Assembly: GCA_030018895.1 (NCBI GenBank)
Contig: JASEHM010000036.1
Span: 1-8,007 of the forward strand
DNA from: Candidatus Omnitrophota bacterium
GTDB lineage: Bacteria; Omnitrophota; Gorgyraeia; Gygaellales; Profunditerraquicolaceae
Direction: 5' to 3'
Length of the DNA stretch: 8,007 nucleotides
Notes under the pieces: model-generated
Databases searched by the model: none
The model's input: only the letters and a program-made list of their open reading frames with translations
What the model was told of the DNA's origin: nothing
Shown here: piece by piece, positions 1 to 4,017 of the stretch
How the letters are laid out: each line of letters begins with the position of its first letter
Position numbering within the stretch: the first letter of the stretch is position 1
Position numbers and translations under genes: made by a program

Positions 1-237
1 GCAATTAAATGCGCCCCTTTTAGCAATATGCTTGTAGATTTTCCCAATAACGTTCCGGATGGCACAGCTAATAATAGCTATGCTGTGCTTGTGGGCGGTT
101 ATACATTAACAGACGAACACATCGTAGTTTCTTATGTTAATTCGAGCAGTGATCCTTTAGAAATTATGGTAAATGTAAGCTGGCAGGATAGAGGACAAAG
201 TCGGGCAAACTATTTGGTTACTAAAAAAACAAGGTAA
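1..237 (+). CDS. PilV-like minor prepilin, C-terminal part (5' end outside window)
   Basis: The frame is open from base 1 to the TAA at 235-237, so this is the last 78 residues of a gene that begins before the window; the internal ATG at 28 is probably not the true start. The visible part is a globular beta-rich tail ending in VNVSWQDRGQSRANYL followed by a basic end. A tail of the form 'V.VSW.DRG..R...L' is typical of PilV-type minor pilins and related pseudopilins. The N-terminal prepilin helix that would prove this is not visible. It lies 11 nt upstream of a clear PilW-like prepilin and two genes before a PilX-like protein, which matches the common V-W-X order of minor pilin operons. Such proteins prime or decorate type IV pili or type II secretion pseudopili in the inner membrane and periplasm. 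It could also be a GspI-like pseudopilin. Confidence 0.7.
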   Translation, partial: AIKCAPFSNMLVDFPNNVPDGTANNSYAVLVGGYTLTDEHIVVSYVNSSSDPLEIMVNVSWQDRGQSRANYLVTKKTR

Positions 238-241
238 GGGG
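236..241 (+). promoter_or_regulatory. Ribosome binding site of the PilW-like gene
   Basis: AAGGGG lies 7 nt before the ATG at 249 and overlaps the stop codon of the preceding gene (TAA 235-237). This fixes the start and suggests translational coupling between the two prepilin genes. Confidence 0.7.
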
Positions 242-248
242 TAAATTT

Positions 249-824
249 ATGAAGCGCATCCAAAACAAGAGAGGCCTTACATTAGCAGAAGTGGTTATAG
301 CAGCTAGTATATCAGTTGTTATCAGCGGGATAATGTTATCTTTTTTCATTAGGGGCTTGGATCTTTGGCAAGTAATTACTAATCAGAGCGATCTGCGTTC
401 TATTGCCCAGAATGCGATGAATTATATGGCGCAAGAGCTGCGCATGGCAACACGTACCTCAAGTAAAAATCCCTCTCCAAATTTAACTGTTCCATCTAAA
501 CCTAATAACAATTCCATTGATTTTTATTTGCCCGTTGATTTGGATAAAAATGGTTTTATTATTAATGCTACCGGTGTAACTGAATGGGATACAAGTAATA
601 TTCAATATCAATATGTGCCTGGCCAGAAACAATTGCAACGCTCAGGAAAAGGCAGCTTCTATAATATATCTAATAACGTAACTTTAGTAGAATTTGAGGA
701 TAATTCTATTAATTCTGCTTTGTATAATAATGAGCTAAAGATTATTCTCGCATTAGAGAGAAAGACGTCGCAAAATAGAACTGTATCCGTAAATTTGACG
801 TCTATAGTGAAATTAAGGAATTGA
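249..824 (+). CDS. PilW-like type IV minor prepilin
   Basis: A 191-residue protein with a textbook prepilin N-terminus: a short basic leader (MKRIQNKRG), a prepilin peptidase site after Gly9, then LTLAEVVIAA running into a hydrophobic helix to about residue 31. Mature position 1 is Leu rather than the usual Phe, and mature Glu5 (Glu14 of the precursor), which is needed for methylation and assembly, is present. The rest is a polar globular domain containing 'SDLRSIAQNAMNYMAQELRMA', the pattern seen after the helix in PilW, GspJ and ComGF-like proteins. The leader peptide would be removed in the inner membrane by PilD, and the protein would enter the tip or priming complex of a type IV pilus or pseudopilus. 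The ATG is supported by the Shine-Dalgarno sequence at 236-241. GspJ is the main alternative name; the PilV-like and PilX-like neighbours favour PilW. Confidence 0.9.
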   Translation: MKRIQNKRGLTLAEVVIAASISVVISGIMLSFFIRGLDLWQVITNQSDLRSIAQNAMNYMAQELRMATRTSSKNPSPNLTVPSKPNNNSIDFYLPVDLDKNGFIINATGVTEWDTSNIQYQYVPGQKQLQRSGKGSFYNISNNVTLVEFEDNSINSALYNNELKIILALERKTSQNRTVSVNLTSIVKLRN

Positions 825-869
825 TCGATCTATTATCCTGACCTTGCTTGAGGCGGGCAAAGGATCTTT

Positions 870-876
870 AAGGGGG
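870..876 (+). promoter_or_regulatory. Ribosome binding site that sets the PilX-like start
   Basis: AAGGGGG ends 6 nt before the ATG at 883. This favours ATG 883 over the in-frame TTG at 844, which has no comparable site before it, and over the TTG at 877, which abuts the motif. The start at 883 also puts the basic/hydrophobic PilX-type N-terminus at the beginning of the protein. Confidence 0.7.
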
Positions 877-882
877 TTGATT

Positions 883-2541
883 ATGCTGTATAAAATAGCA
901 ATTAAAAAAATAGGTGAAAAAAAAGGCCAGGCACTCATTTTAGCCTATATGACTATTGTTTTTTTCACGATTTTGTCTACTCCCATTTTTGATACAATTA
1001 TAAGCGAAAGATGGAGGTTGGAGCGGCAAAGATTGGAAAAAGAGGCATTTTACCTGGCAGAAGGCGGGATAGAAGAGGCCACAAATCAATTTATCAGCGC
1101 TATTGCTAATTTTGAGATACAACCGAATGTGGGACGCTACCCTCTTTCAGGGACAATACCTACTGATTATGTAAGCTCAGCTGCTTTTCCTACGGGTGCG
1201 CAAGTTAATTCATTCATAAAAGAGGCTGAAGATGATATGCGTCAGATTACTGAATCTGATGGCAATGTTGTGAATAAAAAGACTTATATTGTAAACTCTG
1301 TTTGCGAACATCCTGTAAATACTAAGATAAAGGTAACACTCAATCAGGTGATTGTCTTAAGAATAATTTATACTTTTCAGCACGCAGTATTTTATACTGA
1401 TGATTTAGAAATATTGCCTGGCCCAAATATGAATTTTTCCGGAAGGGTTCATAGTAATAAGGATATGTACCTTGATTCAAATGGTATTCTTACCATTAAT
1501 AGCGAATATGTGCGTTCAGCAGGCAATATTTATAATCAACGTAAGGATTGGCCTCTGGAGCCGCCTGGCGACGTGAGAATTAAAAAAGCAGGTACAGGCG
1601 CGTATTTTAATATGGCTGGTTTAGACAGCGATAATCCTAACTGGCTCACAGAGTCTCAAAGCCGTTGGAATGGCACAGTAAAAAGCAGTGTCCATGGCGT
1701 AACTAAACTCTCTACGCCTGTGGTGGGCTCTATCCAACCGGATGGTTATTATACTGCCAATGCCAATGTAATAATAGAAAACGGAATAATCAGGCAAAGC
1801 GGCCGAATTCTCGTAGAAGGAACGGATGTGCCAACAGGTACCATTACAACTGATACTGATTTTTATAATAACCGGGAAGGTAAGTATGTGCGCATGACTA
1901 ATATTGATCTGAAAAAGTTAGCAGGATATGCCCCAGGGGATGCAGAAGGAAGCCCAAGTTTCCCTAATCACCTGTCTTCTAATGGCTTAATATATGCCAC
2001 TAGAGATGATGCAGGCACTTTTGCGCCAGGAATACGTTTGATTAATGGCACGCAGATTTACAGGAGCGGAGGTTTAACTATTGTTTCAAATGACCCCATT
2101 TATATACAGGGCAATTATAATACAATTAACAAAAAGCCTACGGCAGTAATTTGTGATTCTGTAAACCTTCTCTCAAATAACTGGAATGACGCTAACAGCT
2201 CTCAAAATTTAAGTTACAGAACCGCCGCTAATACTACAATCAATACTGCTTTTATTGCTGGTGTAGATAATACAACTACAGGCCATTATAATGGCGGATT
2301 AGAAAATTATCCCCGGCTCCATGAAAATTGGTCTGGCAAAACCTTGTATATCAGGGGCTCTTTTGTAGAGCTTTGGAATGGCCAGATTAGCCAAGGTGCC
2401 TGGCAATATGGAAATCCGCAATATAAAGCACCAATCAGAAACTGGGATTATGATACAGATTTTAATGTTAACAATATGCCTCCTTTTACTCCCTGGGCAG
2501 TAGAGGCCCAAAGAGGTGCCTGGTGGAAAGAGCAGAACTAA
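883..2541 (+). CDS. Large PilX-like pilus assembly protein (552 aa)
   Basis: Starting at ATG 883 the protein has a basic leader (MLYKIAIKKIGEKKG), then QALILAYMTIVFF... as a membrane helix to about residue 38, then SERWRLERQRLEKEAFYLAEGGIEEA (41-66). This is the pattern of PilX N-terminal domains: 'G.AL', a hydrophobic stretch, an 'ER' segment and 'A...AE.GIEEA'. There is no Glu at mature position 5, as in GspK-type pseudopilins. From about residue 165 comes FQHAVFYTDDLEI and GRVHSN (187-192), which I recall as typical of DUF4900-like proteins; that match is from memory. The remainder is Asn-, Tyr- and Trp-rich, probably beta-helical or beta-sandwich, and ends in a Trp-rich tail. PilX proteins are usually under about 250 residues, so this one is unusually large. 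It is the last gene of the prepilin operon, 58 nt after the PilW-like gene and before a strong terminator. It probably sits at the pilus tip or acts as a GspK-like cap. Confidence 0.75.
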   Translation: MLYKIAIKKIGEKKGQALILAYMTIVFFTILSTPIFDTIISERWRLERQRLEKEAFYLAEGGIEEATNQFISAIANFEIQPNVGRYPLSGTIPTDYVSSAAFPTGAQVNSFIKEAEDDMRQITESDGNVVNKKTYIVNSVCEHPVNTKIKVTLNQVIVLRIIYTFQHAVFYTDDLEILPGPNMNFSGRVHSNKDMYLDSNGILTINSEYVRSAGNIYNQRKDWPLEPPGDVRIKKAGTGAYFNMAGLDSDNPNWLTESQSRWNGTVKSSVHGVTKLSTPVVGSIQPDGYYTANANVIIENGIIRQSGRILVEGTDVPTGTITTDTDFYNNREGKYVRMTNIDLKKLAGYAPGDAEGSPSFPNHLSSNGLIYATRDDAGTFAPGIRLINGTQIYRSGGLTIVSNDPIYIQGNYNTINKKPTAVICDSVNLLSNNWNDANSSQNLSYRTAANTTINTAFIAGVDNTTTGHYNGGLENYPRLHENWSGKTLYIRGSFVELWNGQISQGAWQYGNPQYKAPIRNWDYDTDFNVNNMPPFTPWAVEAQRGAWWKEQN

Positions 2542-2557
2542 GAATGAAGAATTAAGA
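2539..2557. repeat. TTAAGAAT-family repeat, copy 1
   Basis: TAAGAATGAAGAATTAAGA starts at the stop codon of the PilX-like gene and recurs at 2814-2832 with a single difference in 19 bases, about 275 bp away. Confidence 0.65.
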
Positions 2558-2574
2558 TCTAATTTTTTTCCAAT

Positions 2575-2608
2575 AAAAAATCCTCGTCCGTAAATACGAG
2601 GATTTTTT
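2575..2608. terminator. Bidirectional rho-independent terminator between converging operons
   Basis: A perfect 13-bp stem, AAAAAATCCTCGT (2575-2587) paired with ACGAGGATTTTTT (2596-2608), encloses an 8-nt loop. The A tract on one side and the T tract on the other make it work as an intrinsic terminator on both strands. It lies 33 nt after the PilX-like stop codon and would also stop - strand transcription coming from the tRNA side. Confidence 0.88.
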
Positions 2609-2610
2609 AC

Positions 2611-2636
2611 GGTATAGGAAAGTACTTTCCTATACC
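2611..2636. repeat. 26-bp perfect palindrome
   Basis: GGTATAGGAAAGT (2611-2623) is followed immediately by its exact reverse complement (2624-2636), with no loop. It lies 2 bp beyond the terminator and has no T tract of its own, so it is not a second terminator. A gapless palindrome is more like a protein-binding site for a symmetric dimer or a dispersed palindromic repeat. Its function is unknown. Confidence 0.85.
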
Positions 2637-2641
2637 ACTGC

Positions 2642-2710
2642 GAAAATTGCCTAAAGTTATTGCCGATCGCGCCTATGGCGGATCCCGCCAAAGGCGGGAA
2701 GGCAATTTTC
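2642..2710. repeat. Folded inverted-repeat element directly 3' of tRNA-Asp
   Basis: An 11-bp perfect outer stem, GAAAATTGCCT (2642-2652) paired with AGGCAATTTTC (2700-2710), encloses two small hairpins: CGCC-TAT-GGCG (2670-2680) and TCCCGCC-AAA-GGCGGGA (2683-2699). A second ATTGCC at 2659-2664 can replace part of the left outer arm. On the - strand the element begins 4 nt after the tRNA-Asp CCA. It resembles the GC-rich REP-like palindromes scattered in intergenic regions of many bacteria. It could be a processing or stability element for the tRNA transcript. Confidence 0.7.
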
Positions 2711-2714
2711 TTGT

Positions 2715-2793
2715 TGGCGGGCCCGACGAGATTTGAACTCGCGATCTTCTCCGTGACAGGGAGACGCCATAAACCAGGCTAGGCCACGGGCCC
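2715..2793 (-). tRNA. tRNA-Asp (GTC anticodon), CCA encoded
   Basis: Read on the - strand, all four arms fold. The acceptor stem GGGCCCG pairs perfectly with CGGGCCC. The D arm is GCC/GGC plus one T-T mismatch, with GG in the loop. The anticodon stem TCTCC/GGAGA carries loop CTGTCAC, with anticodon GTC at 2755-2757 on the + strand. The T arm GCGAG/CTCGT has loop TTCAAAT. The discriminator is G, the expected aspartate identity base, followed by a genomically encoded CCA (2715-2717). The gene is 76 nt plus CCA. It follows the four-helix bundle gene in the same direction and precedes the folded element at 2642-2710. Confidence 0.97.
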
Positions 2794-2800
2794 TAAAAGG

Positions 2801-2811
2801 CAGAAGGAAGA
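2801..2811. repeat. Left arm of the 11-bp inverted repeat bounding the four-helix bundle gene
   Basis: CAGAAGGAAGA here is repeated exactly in inverted orientation at 3217-3227. The arm starts 7 bp from the 5' end of tRNA-Asp. A wider 16-nt stretch (2797-2812) also matches 3195-3210 in inverted orientation with one mismatch. The motif is purine-rich, so part of the match could be compositional. Confidence 0.6.
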
Positions 2812-2832
2812 GTTAAGAATGAAAAATTAAGA
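2808..2832. repeat. TTAAGAAT-family repeat, copy 2
   Basis: Positions 2814-2832 match copy 1 at 18 of 19 bases. The overlapping 13-mer AAGAGTTAAGAAT (2808-2820) recurs exactly, inverted, at 3366-3378. This copy lies between tRNA-Asp and the 3' end of the four-helix bundle gene and covers that gene's last bases. Confidence 0.6.
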
Positions 2833-3216
2833 ACTAAGGTTAGATATTATTGTACTCAAAATTTTAATTATTTCAATGTTTTCTTTTTCTAGTGCCGATA
2901 CACTTTCCTTATTGGAACAAATCGTCTTTGTGTCTTTTAAAATCTGTAACCAATTATCCAATTCATAACTGGAATTCAGAGCAATCTGGAAATAATTTTC
3001 CTTTTGTTTATTCGTTCCGGAAACATTGCCTTCGGCGATATTCGCGCCTATAGAAGTAACTGCGCCAATACATTGATCGAAAATCCGCGCATATTTGGGG
3101 TTACATTTATCTAATAATTGAATAAGAAAAATCGCATTTTTATGCGCTTTTTGCCATACCAAGAGTTTTCTATATCGAGGCACACTATCACTATCTCTTT
3201 CTTCTGCCTTCTTCAT
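2827..3216 (-). CDS. Four-helix bundle protein (23S rRNA-intervening sequence protein family)
   Basis: A 129-residue protein with the family's hallmarks: YRKLLVWQKAHK (15-26) opens helix 1, GANIAEGNVSG (57-67) corresponds to the usual 'NIAEG' turn, and FQIALNSSYELDNWLQI (76-92) matches the family's 'ALgSl.EL...L' helix. This is the TIGR02436/PF05635 type, small all-helical proteins that oligomerise. They are found inside 23S rRNA insertions, as free genes in many uncultured bacteria, and as relatives of the Avd accessory protein of diversity-generating retroelements. No clear biochemical role is known for free-standing copies. The first 14 residues (MKKAEERDSDSVPR) extend beyond the usual start and are encoded by the purine-rich repeat sequence. 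The AAGGA just before ATG 3216 supports that start, though its spacing is short. The gene lies between tRNA-Val and tRNA-Asp, all on the - strand, and inverted repeats flank it. No reverse transcriptase or rRNA is nearby. Confidence 0.9.
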   Translation of the reverse strand: MKKAEERDSDSVPRYRKLLVWQKAHKNAIFLIQLLDKCNPKYARIFDQCIGAVTSIGANIAEGNVSGTNKQKENYFQIALNSSYELDNWLQILKDTKTICSNKESVSALEKENIEIIKILSTIISNLSS

Positions 3217-3227
3217 TCTTCCTTCTG
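3217..3227. repeat. Right arm of the 11-bp inverted repeat bounding the four-helix bundle gene
   Basis: The exact reverse complement of 2801-2811. It ends 6 bp from the 3' end of tRNA-Val and overlaps the Shine-Dalgarno region of the four-helix bundle gene. Confidence 0.6.
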
Positions 3228-3233
3228 ATTTAC

Positions 3234-3307
3234 TGGGCGGTAGAGGACTCGGACCCCTGACCTTCTCTGTGTAAGAGAGACGTTCTAACCAGCTGAACTA
3301 ACCGCCC
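3234..3307 (-). tRNA. tRNA-Val (TAC anticodon), CCA not encoded
   Basis: Read on the - strand, the acceptor stem GGGCGGT pairs perfectly with ACCGCCC. The D arm GTTC/GAAC has loop AGCTGGTTA. The anticodon stem TCTCT/AGAGA carries loop CTTACAC, with anticodon TAC at 3271-3273 on the + strand. The T arm AGGGG/CCTCT has loop TCCGAGT. The discriminator is A, with A35 and C36 as expected for valine. The gene is 74 nt and is followed by GTA rather than CCA, so the 3' end must be completed by CCA-adding enzyme, unlike the neighbouring tRNA-Asp. The T loop has C where the near-universal T55 (pseudouridine) is expected. Confidence 0.96.
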
Positions 3308-3317
3308 CGGAATTCTT

Positions 3318-3339
3318 AAACGAAAATATCTCATCGTTT
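3318..3339. other. Small hairpin upstream of tRNA-Val
   Basis: AAACGA (3318-3323) pairs with TCGTTT (3334-3339) around a 10-nt loop. On the + strand a T-rich stretch follows it, so it could be a weak terminator in that direction. No convincing promoter for tRNA-Val could be assigned in this region. Confidence 0.3.
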
Positions 3340-3357
3340 TTATTACAATTTTTTTCT

Positions 3358-3380
3358 ACTTCTTAATTCTTAACTCTTAA
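3358..3380. repeat. TTAAGAAT-family repeat, copy 3 (inverted)
   Basis: On the - strand this reads as TTAAGAATTAAGAA-type sequence. The 13-mer at 3366-3378 is the exact reverse complement of 2808-2820. With copies 1 and 2 it brackets the whole tRNA/four-helix bundle block. Confidence 0.55.
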
Positions 3381-3388
3381 TTCTGATT

Positions 3389-3460
3389 TTCTGAGATTGC
3401 TTCGCTCCTTTCAGTCGCTCGCAATGACGAGGATCTCGAATAGTCGGGGCTCGCAATGAC
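3389..3460. repeat. GATTGCTTCG...CTCGCAATGAC dispersed-type repeat
   Basis: GCTCGCAATGAC occurs twice (3417-3428 and 3449-3460). The first copy pairs through GCAAT with ATTGC at 3396-3400, so the unit can fold as an imperfect hairpin, and CGAG-GAT-CTCG (3428-3438) forms a second small one. From memory, this 'attgcttcgct...cgctcgcaatgac' sequence is a common dispersed intergenic repeat in several unrelated bacterial genomes and metagenome bins. It lies downstream of the ATPase operon and has no coding potential. Confidence 0.6.
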
Positions 3461-3465
3461 GGTAT

Positions 3466-3498
3466 TTTTGTCATTATGACACAGTTTGAATGACAAAA
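3466..3498. other. Inverted repeat downstream of the ATPase operon
   Basis: TTTTGTCATT (3466-3475) pairs with AATGACAAAA (3489-3498) around a 13-nt loop, a perfect 10-bp stem located 30 nt after the atpK stop. An overlapping palindrome, GTCAT-T-ATGAC (3470-3480), and an ACAGTTT/AAACTGT pair (3481-3487 with 3513-3519) offer alternative folds. No T tract follows on the - strand, so it is not a standard intrinsic terminator, although its position at the operon end suggests transcript-end protection or termination. Confidence 0.45.
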
Positions 3499-3527
3499 CA
3501 CTTCTAAAAGCTAAACTGTTATGGATT

Positions 3528-3977
3528 TTAGAATTTTCCTAATAACCCCAAAGTAAAAGCCATTACAAATAAAGCTACGGTTTCAGTAATACCTAAAACC
3601 ACGATATAATTCCCGAAACCTTTATTGGTTTCTCCCATTGCGTCGCAGGCGCAAGCTGCGCATTTTCCCTGCCAGAAAGCAGAAAGGCCTATGGCTAAAC
3701 CAGCGAATGCGCCTATGCCCCAAAGGTATTGGCCTTTAGAGGCAACCTCAAACATTTTATTCATTACAATCATCCCATAAACCGTCTGGGTCAAAGGTGC
3801 GCCTACAAAAGCTATCAGCATAAAAGAAGCGGTCTTATTTTGAGAAAAATTTTTCTTCCATGCCCCGATTGCCGCCATCCCCGCAACACCTGCGCCCCAA
3901 CCAGAGCCTACTGCTGAAAGCGCCATCGCCATAATCGCGCCTAAATCCTTAAACTGCATTAAAACGCCTATCTCCAT
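3528..3977 (-). CDS. atpK: V-type ATP synthase subunit K (rotor ring proteolipid)
   Basis: A 149-residue, four-helix (double hairpin) proteolipid, also called NtpK, that forms the ion-carrying membrane ring of V/A-type ATPases. Hairpin 1 has the glycine-rich GSGWGAGVAGMAA (24-36) and APLTQTVYG (60-68); hairpin 2 has QGKCAACA (103-110) and ITETVALF (130-137). The ion-binding carboxylate is Glu132; hairpin 1 has Gln64 at the matching place, so there is one carboxylate per four helices, as in Enterococcus hirae NtpK. T63, Q64, Y67, Q103 and E132 line up with the Na+ ligands of that ring, and the Q103-E132 distance of 29 equals Q110-E139. Sodium coupling is therefore predicted, not shown. Three cysteines (C106, C109, C111) next to Q103 are unusual. 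A strong GGGAGGA lies 6 nt before ATG 3977. This is the last gene of the operon. Confidence 0.95.
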   Translation of the reverse strand: MEIGVLMQFKDLGAIMAMALSAVGSGWGAGVAGMAAIGAWKKNFSQNKTASFMLIAFVGAPLTQTVYGMIVMNKMFEVASKGQYLWGIGAFAGLAIGLSAFWQGKCAACACDAMGETNKGFGNYIVVLGITETVALFVMAFTLGLLGKF

Positions 3978-3981
3978 ATTA

Positions 3982-4017
3982 TCCTCCCATCAGGAAACTG
4001 TTTCCGCTTTTCCGCGG
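3982..4017 (-). promoter_or_regulatory. I-K intercistronic region: strong RBS and two exclusive hairpins
   Basis: The 40-nt gap before atpK holds GGGAGGA (3982-3988), a strong Shine-Dalgarno sequence 4-6 nt from the start. Upstream are two small stems: GGAAAC/GTTTCC (3993-4005) and CCGC/GCGG (4004-4017). They share bases 4004-4005 and so cannot both form fully. Such an element could raise or tune translation of the ring subunit, which is needed in many copies. This role is inferred from position only. Confidence 0.4.

Noticed and set aside
844..882. TTG start at 844 for the PilX-like gene
   Set aside because: No ribosome binding site there, and the ATG at 883 has AAGGGGG at good spacing and begins the expected N-terminus.
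2611..2636. dif/XerCD site
   Set aside because: dif sites have two imperfect 11-bp arms around a 6-bp centre; this is a gapless perfect palindrome with a different sequence.
2299..2691. 130-codon open frame on the - strand
   Set aside because: It lies antisense to the PilX-like gene and runs through the terminator and palindrome, with no recognisable protein pattern.
2827..3216. Diversity-generating retroelement (four-helix bundle protein as Avd)
   Set aside because: No reverse transcriptase, template repeat or variable repeat pair is visible in the window; the protein fits the generic family.
3389..3498. CRISPR array
   Set aside because: Only two copies of a 12-mer, with no regular repeat-spacer pattern and no cas genes.
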